This document shows positions 49,347-62,045 of a stretch of 64,000 nt of DNA, in pieces. Each line of letters opens with the position of its first letter. The stretch's first letter is position 1. The stretch comes from Membranipora membranacea (taxonomy: Eukaryota; Bryozoa; Gymnolaemata; Cheilostomatida; Membraniporidae): NCBI GenBank assembly GCA_914767715.1, contig OU612069.1:24177387-24241386 (forward strand), read 5' to 3'. The notes under the pieces are model-generated. The model was not told the origin of the DNA. It did not search any database and saw nothing but the letters and a program-made list of their open reading frames with translations. The position numbers were made by a program, and so were the translations under genes.

Positions 49347-51228
49347 GTAAGTAGCCTTAGGCTTATCAGATGTATAATATGCATTACCAGTGTTTTTGTC
49401 AGTTGAATTGGTAACAGGAAGCCCTATGTCTTGTGACGTGTCTAGCGAGCCTACATGGCCACAGATTGGCTTGAGATTATAACACCCTAACCTTAGTTGT
49501 TACAAGCCTCATCTAATACAGGTAATTGGTATATCATCTTGCCGATCGTGAGACAATGACATAATCAATATTATATGCAAATTAAGTCTTTTCCGCTGAC
49601 ACTCATGACATAGTAATATTTGACCATTTCAACCTCATGTGTAAACGCGGCTTAATATTTTGGGCAGAGAGGTTATGGATTTATTTAGCGTTGTACAAAC
49701 AAAAGGACAATATACTGAATAATTAACTGGTGTATGCTTTCTGTTTATATCTAGTTTCCTTGATGATGCAAAGAACGATAGGATCACTTAGGTGGTGAAG
49801 AATTTGACGTCTACTCTGTTACATGACCTGTTAACATCCATCAACTCTTTGCAAATGGTATGTTGTTTTCTTAAAGCAAAGTAGGCCCAAAGTTTATTAG
49901 TGTTTGATTTTGAACTACATCATACCTTAGAAGAGTAGAAGAAGTGCGCCTTTCCGCACAAAGGCTACTTGATTAAGCTCAAATTAGCTAGAATTGAGTA
50001 CTAGCTAACATTAACTCATCTAGCTAAATTTAATTTAAGAAAATATTTACTCCTCTACGGTACTAGTCAATGCTAGATGTTTAGACACTTTGAATAGTTT
50101 TCATTCTAACGTGGCACTGAGGCGACTGTCACATCAGCTGATTCAATTCATTTGTGCAATCACAACGTAAAATCGCAAAGCTCATGCAAAAACTACCAAA
50201 CCTGACAAGATCACATCTGATCAGACAAAAGATAATTTTGCCGATGCAATACATTGGAAAAAACATCTTTTGTTCGATCAGATGCTTTCACATTGCCCTC
50301 ATTGCATAATATAAACATTCTCCTCTTGCAGGTGTATTGAGAGTCTTGCTGTACAGATCCAGACTGCCACGCTGTCATATCTTATACGTTGACTGCACGC
50401 TGCCAACTCATCACCTGCTGCAAAGAACACTTCAACAAATCTTGTCCGCATTCGTACGGCCATACGAGCTGAGCTGCAGTCTCAACCATCTTAATATTAG
50501 CCTCAAGTTCTGCATTCAGCGTGCAATGAGGTATTGTAAGGTCAACATGACGTCGACATACATATTATTTAAATACCTACTAAGGATTATCCTATGACTG
50601 TCTTCTGACCTGTACACAGTGCTGTGCTTGATATATTCTCGTGTTTTTTTTACTTGACTTGACTTTTAGTAGCAACTTTTCAGGCTGAAAAAAGGATTAA
50701 TTTTTTTGTTGAGGACATTGGGGTCAACATCGAGGTGCTATAGTTTTAATTTTGAGAAATCATCTGCTTAAATTTGTATCTTATTAAATACAATATAACC
50801 TATCTTACAAGCTTTGTACCCATACCTTTCGCAAAATAAAACTCTTTGCTTGAATTGGCACCGTTTCTGTTATATCGCTGATCAAGTCGCAGCATAGATA
50901 ACTAAATGGACATTGCTAGCTAACACACAGGATAACTCTATATGAAATGATGAACAACAGTGTTGCGGGCCGTAGCTAACCTTTATTGGCGACTATCAAG
51001 TCATTAACAACCTGGTCAAATAGTTCACTGCTAAGAATTTCTTTGCCAGCCATCAAAATTCAATTGTTTAGATGACTCATAAGGCAATTAATCCTCATCT
51101 GCAAATTGAAAAAGCGTTTCTATTGCTCATTGTATACCTCTCTCTATGCGCAAGGTTATGTTTTATGTCCATAAAAAAACTATAAAATATCCCAGAAGTT
51201 GTCATGACACGTAAAATGAGAAGACAAC

Positions 51229-51300
51229 TTCTTCTTATTTTTTTTCTTTGCCCCTCCCTTTTTTCTCTTTTCTCCTCCCCCTTTTCACCACTCTCACCGA
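51229..51300 (+). repeat. Polypyrimidine tract, copy A
   Basis: About 70 bases almost entirely C and T (TTTTTTTTCTTTGCCCCTCC and similar), repeated at 53,853-53,925. Low complexity; no coding meaning. Confidence 0.75.
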
Positions 51301-51380
51301 GAAGTTTATCCCCGAGCCCGCCGCCCAGAGATCCACTATACTTTCACCTAAAATTGAGAATAATTGAGAAAATTGAGAAT

Positions 51381-51940
51381 CCAAAGAAAGATGATGATGT
51401 GAGTATTTTTTTACTAGAGTAGTTAGTACTAGTCATAAAAGTCGAGTACACTTACTCTTAGCAAGGAGTTAAAGGGATGGATAGCTGCTTAGGTGGTAGC
51501 CTGTCTTGACAAGCGTTGTCAATCTTTGACAAGCTTGTCAAGACAGGTTACTTAGGTGGGTAGTAGCTTAGTTTTTATCTCCAATAATTGATTGATTGAT
51601 TCCTTGCTGGTGGACTGAGTTACCTCAGTCAGCCCTGTCTATGGAACTGAACGACAGTAAAGGATTAAAGCGAAGTGATGGCAACATGTTGACTAGCGTA
51701 GTTAGTGCTCATTCTCATTGAAAGAGCTCCTGATCCAGCGATCAGTTGAGTATTTACGTAATCTTTCTCATGCTCAGATTTACATTGTATGATCTTGTAG
51801 GTACACAATCCTTATTTCTGGATGTACTTTTTGGGTCAAGGCTGCCAGCAGTTAAGTTGAAGACCCGGATGCTATTCAGAGGAAGACATGGTTCAATGCA
51901 GAAATGACTGATCTAGAGAAGATAGCACCCTCCGCTAAGC
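51381..51940 (+). pseudogene. Decayed exons, copy B
   Basis: Counterpart of the copy A exons. Only the end of the first exon (KKDDD, GTGAGT at 51,399) remains. The second is 51,801-51,860 with a Leu-to-Pro change and the same stop, and the overlapping frame ends at 51,940. With the start lost, this copy cannot be functional. Confidence 0.25.
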
Positions 51941-53852
51941 GTAAGTAGCCTAAGCCTAATCAGATGTATAATATGCATTACCAGTGTTTTTGTCAGTTGA
52001 ATTGGTAACAGGAAGCCCTATGTCTTGTGACTAGTCTAGCAAGCCTACATGGCCACAGATTGGCTTGAGATTATAACACCCTAACCTTAATTGTTACAAG
52101 CCTCATCTAATACAGGTAATTGGTATGTCATCTTGCCGATCGTGAGACAATGACATAATCAATATTATATGCAAATTATGGCTTATTGGCGACAAGGTGG
52201 ATGCACGCAATTATTATTCTCTTCTATGATCCATCTCTCTGGTTAAGTCTTTTCCGCTGACACTCATGACATAGTCATATTTGACCATTTCAACCTCATT
52301 AAGCGTTGTACAAACGAAAGGACAATATACTGAATAATTAACTGGTGTTTGCTTTCTGTTTATATCTAGTTTCCTTGATGATGCAAGGAACGATAGGATC
52401 ACTTAGGCGGTGAAGAATTTGATGTCTACTCTGTTACATGACCTGTTAACATCCATCAACTCTTTGCAGATGGTATGTTGTTTTCTTAAAGCAAAGTAGG
52501 CCCAAAGTTTATTAGTGTTTGTTCTGAGGAACTACATCATACCTTAGAAGAGTAGGAGAAGTGCGCCTTTCCGCACATAGGCTACTTGAATAAGCTCAAA
52601 TTAGCTAGAATTGAGTACTAGCTAACATTAACTCATCTAGCTAAATTTAATTCAAGAAAATATTTACTCCTCTACGGTACTAGTCAATGCTAGATGTTTA
52701 GACACTTTGAATAGTTTTCATTCTAACGTGGCACTGAGGCAACCATCACAGCAGCTGATTCAATTCATTTGTGCAATCACAACGTAAAATCGCAAAGCTC
52801 ATGCAAAAACTACCAAACCTGACAGGATCACATCTGATCAGACAAAAGACAATTTTGCCGATGTGATACATTGGAAAAAGCATCTTTTGTTCGATCAGAT
52901 ACTTTCACATTGCCCTTATTGCATAATATAAACATTCTCCTCTTGCAGGTGTAGTGAGAGTCTTGCTGCACAGATCCAGACTGCCACGCTGTCATATCTC
53001 ATATGTTGACTGCACGCTGCCAACTCATCACCTGCTGCAAAGAACACTTCAACAAATCTTGTCCGCATTCGTACGGCCATACGAGCTGAGCTGCAGTCTC
53101 AACCATCTTAATATTAGCCTCAAGTTCTGCATTCAGCGTGCAATGAGGTATTGTAAGGTCAACATGACGTCGACATACATATTATGTAAATACCTACTAA
53201 GGATTTTCCTATGACTGTCTTCTGACCTGTACACAGCGCTGTGCTTGATATATTCTAGTGTTTTTTTTACTTGACTCTCATGTTTTAGTAGCAACAGGCT
53301 GAATAAAAGGATTAATTTTTTTGTTGAGGACATTGAGGTCAACATCGAGGTGCTATAGTTTTAATTTTGAGAAATCATCTGCTTAAATTTGTATCTTATT
53401 AAATACAATATAACCTATCTTACAAGCTTTGTACCCATACCTTTCGCAAAATAAAACTCTTTCCTTGAATTGGCAAATAATACCGTTTCTGTTATATCGC
53501 TGATTAAGTCGCAGCATAGGTATCTAAATGGACATTACTAGCTAACACACAGGATTACTCTATATAAAATGATGAACAAAAAGTGTTGCGGGCCGTAGCT
53601 AACCTTTATTGGCGACTATCAAGTCATTAACAACCTGGTCAAATAGTTCACTGCTAAGAATTTCTTTGCCAGCCATGTAAAAATCAATTGTTTAGATGAC
53701 TCATAAGGCAATTAATCCTCATCTGCAAATTGAAAAAGCGTTTCTATTGCTCGTTGTATACCTCTCTCTATGCGCAAGGTTATCTTTTATAACTATAAAA
53801 AAAACTATAAAATAACCCAGAAGTTGTCATGACACGTAAAATGAGAGAACAA

Positions 53853-53925
53853 CTTCTTCTTATTTTTTTCCTTTGCCCCTCCCTTTTTTCTCTTTTCTCC
53901 TCCCCCTTTTCACCACTCTCACCGA
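53853..53925 (+). repeat. Polypyrimidine tract, copy B
   Basis: Unit B copy of the 51,229-51,300 C/T tract. Confidence 0.75.
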
Positions 53926-54040
53926 GAAGTTTATCCCCGAGCCCGCCGCCATCACACCACTTGGACCAACTAGGTTAGCTGGTTGTGACGTACCCTAGGG
54001 ATTGCCGGCTGATTTTTACTGCCGATAAATTGCCGTCACC

Positions 54041-54167
54041 TTGGAAGTTTGAGAGGCCATAACTTCCTCAATATTTGGATTCCAAAGCTGAAAATCCCTC
54101 ACATGATAGAATAAAATATGGAGAATAAGATGTGATACAAAAGAGCAGCCTAAAACAAAGTCTTTAA
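54041..54167 (-). repeat. Inverted dispersed repeat, right copy
   Basis: Reverse complement of 47,721-47,845 with scattered substitutions. Confidence 0.85.
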
Positions 54168-56788
54168 ACAATATCCCTCCAACGCATTGTACAGCAAAAT
54201 TGTATTGCAAAATACAGTTCTGATGAAATTTACGTTTTCAGTGTCTTGTAGCGAGATAAATCTCATTCAAATTATTAAAATATAAAAATATCTATTCTTG
54301 TTGGCATCATTGATCAAAATTGGAGTTATGAAAAAAGTGCAGTTATTAGGCCGTACTTAGATATACTCATAGTAAGCTTTAGACCTGGTAGTGAATGCAA
54401 CATTAACTTGTGTTGTTTTAAATGTCGACCAGTTAAATTTTAATAAAGTGTGATACTTTATTTATATATATATATATAACTAATTTACATACTAATTAAT
54501 GGATTGCTTCTTATCTCATGAATTCTAAACATAAAGTGGAAATTAAAAATTAGTTTTGTCCCCATTCGAATCCCTGCTCCTCTCACTACTGCTCCCTCAC
54601 CCCCGCCCTTCTTATATATGTGATATTCTGTCTACGCTTTTCTAGGCTATCATGAAGATTTTATAAGCTTATGATAATTACTAATAAAAGCCTGAGTGAG
54701 TCTAAAATTACCCTGCATACAACAAGCAAGATGATACCGTTAGATCTAGTAGCAAGTAGTATAAGCCATAGTTTACTGGTAAGCTGTTTTGTCCGTGGAG
54801 CTCTCATGGCGCTTGACTAACACATGGCCATTATTAATGTGTTAAAACAACTCGAATTTTAACTGCTTTTGTTGGCTCTTAAGTTGTGTTTGCTGCCTAT
54901 CACATCATTTAGGATGTAAAATACTGCACAGTTGAGAATAGAGCAGAGGTAAGTCTTATCAAGGTTTAAATCAAGAAATATTAACACCAAATCTCACATT
55001 ATTTGACTTTTGTGTGAATATGCTCATAGTTTTCGCTCTTGATTCATGTGTGCTTTTTGATCTTGGAATCTGCGTTACTTATATGGATATTACTAGAGCT
55101 GCCACGAAGTGGTTGTCATGGAAAAGGCAATAGCTCACTTTGCGCATGTGCAACCAATCAATTCAGGTTATCCTTGCACTCTAGCGTTTGATCAGTGAGT
55201 GTTCAACTCCTGACTCATTTGAAAATATTGTGATAAAGTCACGCATATCGATTACAATAGGGGCCAGGGCCAATAGACACAATTATTGTTTAATGGTTGC
55301 AATATGGGCTGACTATAAATCTCAGCCAGGCTATTTGACATCAAGACTGAGCACATAAAGTGAAATACTGCATCTGGGTACGAATCAAGAAAGACTGGTA
55401 ACATGCTAGAAGTTATATATCTGAGTAAATATGAGAGGACAACTTTTGTTTAACTAGGGTGGGCAGTCTAACAAATGAGAAGCTTGGAATGTTAAATCAA
55501 AGAGTAATATGATTATCCTAGGTCACACAGTATGTTGGATAACAATGTTAAATTAGTAGATCAGTTTTAGCTAGTCACAGGGGGTCTAGCTAGTTATTTA
55601 CACAGTTGGGTGAACAACCGTATCACCTCCAGCGAAGGAGCAGACAGCAAGGCATTGTCAGCTCCTCGGCTGATGGTGATATGGTCGCGTTCATCTAACT
55701 TTGTCCGAGCGTTTCATCAATGTACTCAAAGGAGGATTTGATGAGATGTTTAAATAAACATACCTACCGTAAAGACTGGCAGTTGTTGTAGTCGGCCTAT
55801 GACCATTGCAGATGTGATTTGGCATGGCCAGATTTTTCACACAGTCAGTTTACGGTGACCATAAGTGGTAATTTGTGTGAGATGTCAGGCAGACTAATAG
55901 GCATGTGCATTTGCACCATCCCATATAAATGCTCTTTGCTGAGAAATGAAAATTTTGTAAATTTAATATGACTTCCCAACAATGTTTATCATAGCCCCCA
56001 ATTTAATTTAATTTAATTTCAAAAGTTTTAGATTTATAGATATTATCGTCACATCAACTTATCTCTCTGTTCTCAATTTTAAGATAAATTGTAGATTGTA
56101 TAGATAATAACAAGATTGTTCTCTCTGTGGAGTTGGAGGGATAACTATAAAGCTTAGCATCAAGGCGCCGCTTCAGAAGGCGACCTTTGTATTATCACTA
56201 AACAACCACAGAGGAAACAAACTTGTTCTAGTTAAAGATACTTTTGTAGACTGCTTATTTCACAGCAACATAAGAGTGGTTAGATGTCAAATTCAAAGTC
56301 CTGTTTTATTGACCAGACTAGCTTCTGTGTCGAATGTGTAGGCCTTATTATAATCAGACATTGAAGGTGGATTTGTCGTCTCCTTTCTTCATAATGTTTG
56401 ATTGTAAATTTAGATGGGTAATTACATCACCAATTTTCACCAACTTTGAAACGATTTCGACTGAGATTGCCCAATTTTAATTTCCACATGAATTTGTCAT
56501 AAAACCAATTTGAAAACTAAGTCAACAAGTTGAGAGGTACTTTAGAGCAAGATGAAAAAGCTCGACATTGGCTTTGAGGTTGACAATGTGCGAAGTTCGG
56601 AACAATCATACTCATTGTAGCTAGAACTGATAAAACGAAGAAGTTGCTCAGCTAGATATAATCAAAGGAATTTTTACTTGAAGATTTAGATAGCTGTTAA
56701 TTGGTAAATCCGCCAAAGACAGTTTACAATTGTTAAAAAAGGCTCTGTGATTGTAATGGCATATCATTTAAAACTTTGATACTGGTAG
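54168..56788. other. No supported gene
   Basis: AT-rich noncoding DNA. A TATATATATATA run lies near 54,465, and an imperfect hairpin (TATCACC ... GGTGATA) near 55,620-55,685. No credible exon found. Confidence 0.45.
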
Positions 56789-57148
56789 GCATGGGCGTCA
56801 GTAGGATTTACCAAGGGGTGCTCCTTTTAGCTGTGGAGTAGTTAGTGGCATGTGTATGCGGGGAGGGTGCGGGAGGGGCGCCCAAGCGGCCTCCTGCCGA
56901 CGGAAATTTTTTGAAATTTGAGACCCAAAAACAGACATTCTGGTACATACCAGCCAAATTTTATGGATGAGAAAAAACCAAGCATGATACCAAAAATATT
57001 TAACAGAAACAGCCTCTTGCCCGGGCCCCGATTGAAAGTTCTAGCGATAAAAGAAGACATTGAGTTCCAATTGTTAAAAAAAAAAAAATTAAAACCTCCC
57101 AAGGGGTGCTCATTTGAGCACCCTGAGCACCCCTTCTGACGCCCATGC
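56789..57148. mobile_element. MITE with 13-bp perfect terminal repeats
   Basis: GCATGGGCGTCAG at the left end and CTGACGCCCATGC at the right enclose 360 bp, flanked by TAG on both sides (possible 3-bp target duplication, as in PIF/Harbinger or CACTA groups). The inside contains AAGGGGTGCTC and the GAGCACCCTGAGCACCCC subterminal sequence and a poly-A run. Frames of about 75-85 codons inside are not transposase. Confidence 0.8.
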
Positions 57149-57959
57149 TAGTAGGTATAAAACTACATAAAAATTTCTCGGTCTTAATTTTTGGCCTCCT
57201 GTATGATTTCCAGCCAAAATACTAGCACTGGTTAAGAATATGGGTATCTAAATTTATAAAATTGTTAGCAGTATTTTCAATCCTACTACACACTAAGAAG
57301 TCTGCATCAAAAAAGTGAGAATTCTTAAAAAATAGACGGAACAGTTTTTCTCTATTACCCTGAGTGGCTCAAAAATACCATAACTCAATGATATACATAA
57401 AAATGGGTGATATAAAAGTTTCTATAAAATCGTGTTTTTGTGACTTAGAGGGATTAAACAGTTTTAATTTAGAAAAACAATAAAACCTTGTTCTGAGCTT
57501 TTTATAGGTATAGCTAGTGTTTTCATGCCACTTTAAGTCATGGCTAAAATATGTACCTAAATAATTAAAATGGATGGATGAAATATCAATTGAAACTGTA
57601 AAAAGGCTGGCAATGTCAAATATTGGAAGTAACAGAAATTAAGATCAAAATAACCATAGTGTTCTTGATTTGTCATTTCCAAAATATAAACACCCCTATA
57701 TATTGTTTTATATAGTATTGTCGCTGTTATGATTCTTATAAAGTTTTTGGTCAACATTTTGCCCTAACAGCAGATGCCGTTAACCATGTATGTAATTTTT
57801 ACCAGCTGTTAAAAATTCTAGCTGGGATTAAATGGTATATGCGGTAATCTAAAATGGCAGTTATGGTGAGTTCTAAATTATGTGCTGTGCGCTATCCAAG
57901 CTGATACATTTATGGGTTGTAGTACTACACACATTTAAAATCTATGTTTTTATGTTTAG
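57149..57959. other. No supported gene
   Basis: AT-rich DNA without convincing exons. If the exon at 57,960 is real, part of its upstream intron lies here. Confidence 0.45.
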
Positions 57960-58107
57960 CAGGAACAGAGGAACTTGCAGAAAGTTGAGAATACTTGTTA
58001 AGAGGAAACCCACTTCAGTGAAGATGCGCAATGTTGAGAACATTACCTCTGCACCTGTGAGGGATTGTCTTCTTAACCAAAATGAGAAGGCAACTGTTGT
58101 ATATTAG
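57960..58107 (+). CDS. Candidate terminal exon, unknown protein
   Basis: It follows a pyrimidine-rich acceptor (TTTTTATGTTTAG) and stays open for 48 codons to TAG, encoding a basic tail (RKLRILVKRKPTSVKMRN) and ending NEKATVVY. Composition is less AT-rich than its flanks. An AATAAA signal occurs about 165 bp downstream. No partner exon or family is recognised; it could be the cytoplasmic tail of a membrane protein or chance. Confidence 0.3.
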
Positions 58108-58611
58108 AGTGATTCTCTTAATTTATATCTGATCTGATGTTCTTTTCATGACATTTTAAAGCCTGCAACATTATGTGAGACATAGCATGGCATTGTCGTA
58201 TTACTATGGATTATTGTTATTGAAGTTTTAAAGAAAAAATCAACCCTATATGGTATTACAATAATGATAACAAATAAATATAGATGACAAATAATTTATG
58301 ACTACTCTTCGTGCCAAAAACAAATTCAATCTTATGTGATATAGTTGCCAATTTCTGTCCATCTGCTGAAACACCTAACATGACAGTGTGGAAATGAGGC
58401 TCTCTTGTGTACTGAAATTAATTCAATAAACCTTACATGTTTTGCCAAATTTGAGCAGGCATAAAATTAGGTGAAAACAACCCGCTCTTTTGACGAAAAT
58501 GACCTTTGTCAGTCTAGACCTCTCAACCAAAAATACCCGTAGTCCTTTTCTTGGAGTAGAAAATCTCAATTATCAGATGGACTATCATGCTTGCTATGTT
58601 CAAGACGGTCT
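58108..58611. other. No supported gene
   Basis: AT-rich spacer with possible 3' UTR of the preceding candidate exon; nothing else seen. Confidence 0.45.
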
Positions 58612-58994
58612 GAATAGCCTGGTGGTGAGCAACTTGGACTGGTGTTGTCAGCGACAGGAGTTCGAGTCTTGTTGTGTTCAGTAAATTTGTTTTAAGTCTA
58701 ATTGACAAGATAGGGATTTAGCTTTGACTGAGGAAAAAACTGTATAGGTGGACACACCGGCCATATGGGCGGATGGTAGTTGTGAATGGACAACAAGCAG
58801 GAGAGCAGTGGATCGAGACCCAACTGCAGTCCGAATCAGAAGGAATCGGCGGAGAAGGCAGAGAAGACCCGACCAGCAGTGGGAGTAGGTGAAGTAGGAA
58901 CAGGGAGGCAAGAGGAGCAGCCAGCAGAGGAACAGAGCCAGTTGGCGACCAAGTGCGGGCCCCATCCGGGACTTCAAAAACAAAACAAAACCAG
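58612..58994 (+). mobile_element. tRNA-headed SINE with A-rich tail
   Basis: GCCTGGTGGTGAGCAACTTG is A-box-like and AGGAGTTCGAGTCTTG B-box-like at tRNA spacing. About 300 bp of body follows, ending GGGACTTCAAAAACAAAAC. The GC-rich, stop-poor body explains the two open frames here (58,786-59,022 plus and 58,678-59,004 minus). Confidence 0.65.
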
Positions 58995-59064
58995 AATTTT
59001 GCAAATTTTAGTACAAGTATAACTATTACTCTGCAACAAAATAATCTGTATTACAGAGCCTAAG

Positions 59065-60030
59065 GTTGCGGCCGGGATTGAACCCAGGTAAGCACTTTTA
59101 CCAACCAAGTGTCCAACACTCTAACCAACACACCATATGAGATGTTGTGATAAGCATGGTTCGAAACTTGGTCAGGTTTTTAGCTGCTAGCAATTTGAGA
59201 GAAAAGCAATGTGTCAGGTTGAGCTTGAACCAAGGACCCAAGGTGTTGTACAGAGTCCAACACTCTATCCACCACACCACATCAGATGTTGTGATTGCCA
59301 ACATTCGAAACTTAGACAGGTTTTTAACTGTTAACCATTTAAGAGAGAAAACGAATACATCAGGTTGGGCTTGAACCAAGAACTCATTGCCTGGTATAGA
59401 GTCCAACACTCTAACCTCCTCACCATATCGGATGTTGTGATCGCCCTCATTCGAAACTTGGACAGGTTTTCAACTGCTAGAAATTTAAGAGAGAAAAGGA
59501 ATAAATCAGGGTGGGTATGAACCAAGGACCCAACAACTGGTAATGTGTCCAACACTCTAACCACCACACCATATAAGATGTTGTGAAAATAATTATTCAA
59601 ACCTCGTACAGGTATTTAACAGTTAGCAAACTGAGAGGGAAAACCAATGAGCCTAGTAGGGCTTGAACCCAGGTCCGAACTACAGGAAGAGTGTCCAACA
59701 CTCTAACCACCACACCACTGCGGTTGGTATACTTGAAGTTAATCAAAACTCAGTCAGATATTTTCATCGCTGGGTGTATATGTAAGAAAACCAACACACT
59801 TGGTGTTTCGAACCCAGGACCATCACAGAACTGTTATATCTCACAGACCAAGTCTGACACCATTACCCCTACACCACCGTGACCATGTTGATTAGCTCAA
59901 TTCAAATCTGGGTCTGATATTCTACTGTTGAGTTGAAACATGAAAACCAATACACCAGGTAGGGAATGAACCACCACAATGTCTACTCACATTCAACCAC
60001 TCTACCCACTACACAATTGGAGTATTAATG
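59065..60030 (-). repeat. Tandem array of seven tRNA-like units
   Basis: On the minus strand each unit has GGTTAGAGTGTTGGAC (A-box-like, D-arm) and a B-box-like CCTTGGTTCAAGCC or CTGGGTTCAATCC about 35-45 bases later. The A-box positions are near 59,111, 59,248, 59,399, 59,547, 59,691, 59,850 and 59,985, giving a period of 135-159 bp. The spacer contains ACATCT...CATATGGTG and AACCTGTCCAAGTTTCGAA. Units 2-4 are most alike; units 6-7 are most diverged. Anticodon and acceptor stems are not convincing, so these are not working tRNAs. Confidence 0.8.
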
Positions 60031-60860
60031 ATCTACACTGCTTAAAACGTGATCTGATAATTGTGACTTTGAAGTGAAACACAAATCGCACACATGCCAA
60101 ACGTAAAGGCTGAGGCTAAGTAGACAACTCTTAAACAACCCAAATATGTACTTGTCCAATTTTATACAAAGCATTCAAACTTTTGTAAATTTTATATTTT
60201 ATGTTCTGCAGATTTCACGTTTTTTAATTGAGGGATATCTCGTTCATAACAACACCGTTCAGTGACGTAGTTTACTCTCTTGTTCTACAGTTGTATTAGC
60301 AGTATATAAAATAAAAGGATTATGTTGAAAAGCAATAGAGAGATCATCATCAATTATCAGAACAAAAAATTATACAGAAAAACACAATTGGTGAGGGGTA
60401 AATTATTATGAGCGAGTAAAAAATAACATAAATCCAGTAATAATATTTAATACAATTCATGCACATATATCTAAACCACTCAGCTCACACAGCGTCATTA
60501 TAAAATGAATGTTCAAAAAATACAAATTAAACATTAATAATATAAATATATATTAATAAATAAATATTTATTAATAAATATATATTAATAAATAAATATT
60601 AATAATTAAATATAAATAATATAAATTAAACATTACACCCTATTGTACCATGTTCAAACCCAAATCATGTTTTATATAATGAATACCAGTTTATGCAGGG
60701 AGATTATCAAACCTCAGAGTTGTCCAACCAATTGTGTGGAGGATACAAGTCAACCAAGAAATTCATTTCAATGATTCCAATTGATAAAGCGGTTTGAAAG
60801 AAAAGTTTTGAATAAACATCAGCGTACAATCAAACTAATGTGAATCTGGAAACTTTACAG
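60031..60860. other. AT-rich spacer with low-complexity run
   Basis: 60,527-60,640 is almost only A and T, built from irregular AATAAATATATATT and TAATAAATA repeats. The rest shows nothing recognisable. Confidence 0.6.
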
Positions 60861-61025
60861 CTACAACTGATGGTGCCTGTACATTCTCGTGTACAGATGT
60901 CCTACTCCTCACCAACCGGAGCCGATAAATCGTCTCCTATAGGAGTAAAAGAGTACTCTCTGGTGGTAACAGACCTAAAAACAAATTACAGACAGGAAAT
61001 TAAGTGTTTCGGCTGGTACCATTAA
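60861..61025 (+). CDS. Candidate terminal exon, unknown protein
   Basis: After an AAACTTTACAG acceptor, 54 codons stay open to TAA in phase 0. They encode VPVHSRVQMSYSS, SPIGVKEYSLVVTDLK and CFGWYH at the end. Codon choice looks coding (balanced third positions) in an otherwise AT-rich area. Alternating hydrophobic residues suggest beta structure. No domain is recognised and no upstream exon is visible. Confidence 0.3.
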   Translation, partial: LQLMVPVHSRVQMSYSSPTGADKSSPIGVKEYSLVVTDLKTNYRQEIKCFGWYH

Positions 61026-62045
61026 AAACACAGATCCAACCATTTGAATTAACATTCTTTGCAATTAGCGTAGTTGTATACAAATGACAAGCAAATATAC
61101 AGCAGTTGTTTCATACTCAATAGACTGACAATAAATAGCGTGTTGGATCTAATTGGTTGGATGAGTGAGAGGGCCAGTGCCGGGTTAATTCGTACTTTAT
61201 TGCAAGTGTTTAATGAGTTGGCCTCGTTCTGTAAATTGATCAACCATCTTTACATTACTTGCCCTGATATGAAAGACTTGAGATCACAACTTTTTATTTT
61301 ATACCATATCACAAATTAATCAAAAGGTACTTTTAGGAAAGTATCCTAATAGCCTAGCATTTGCTCTCTTCACAACCCAACCAATCATAGCAAAACATTA
61401 GCCTAACACACACTGTTGTTCAAAATCAATCTTGTACCAAATTTCCTTAATCAAGCCATTATATTTTATTTCATTTAGTAAAGATAAAAGAAGTCACCAT
61501 TACAGATGGTAAAGAGGTGATGGCGGATTTGAGGAACGTAAATGATTTGTGATATCAACAAATTAATGCCTACCTTTGCATATCCATCTGTGAGCTACAG
61601 TCTCTGTTTTCCTTGAGGGATCAGACTCATTTGCATATCATAGGCCTGTCCATATTGTAAATGTTTGGTTCGCAAACTGATATACCGAAATGGCAAAGAC
61701 AGGAAGGACATTGTGAGCCTAGGTTAACTAACATCGTGACCAGTAGTTGTGACTAGACTACAACAAATAGGAATACAGATCAATAATTTTTTATACACAA
61801 TTAGTAATATGTTTTTTTCACGGACACCACACTTTTTTTGAGAGGAAAGAGATAGAAGGTGTCATTTATAAAAGGCGTAATAATGGCAGAGTCAATTAAG
61901 GGCCGAGAAATTGGTATTTCAAATGGGAACTTATGATATTATATTGTTTGAATGCTACCATGAGCTGACCAAAAATTAATCAAGTATGTGCTCACCGTAC
62001 TATAGCAAAGGTTGATCATTGGATGTGGATGTGGTTTGTACCTAC
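61026..62045. other. No supported gene
   Basis: Lies downstream, in the minus-strand sense, of the dead P450 exons. I looked for a relic of exon 13 and did not find one. Confidence 0.45.

Larger units (their letters stand above)
48030..51325 (+). repeat. Direct duplication, unit A
   Basis: About 3.3 kb repeated as unit B (51,319-53,950). Its start, its end and the A/B junction all contain CGCCGCC, a 7-bp microhomology. Relative to B it has extra sequence at about 48,093-48,518 and 48,565-48,840; the latter includes a SINE. Confidence 0.88.
51319..53950 (+). repeat. Direct duplication, unit B
   Basis: Second copy of 48,030-51,325, shorter by two internal gaps. Matching is close from 51,444 to 53,950. 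Confidence 0.88.

Noticed and set aside
50337-50597. 86-codon frame duplicated at 52,954-53,214
   Set aside because: Starts only at TTG or GTG. Four of the five differences between copies change the amino acid, which argues against protein selection; another frame is equally open. Duplication alone explains its presence in both units.
58678-59022. Overlapping 78- and 108-codon frames
   Set aside because: Both lie in the GC-rich body of a tRNA-headed SINE.
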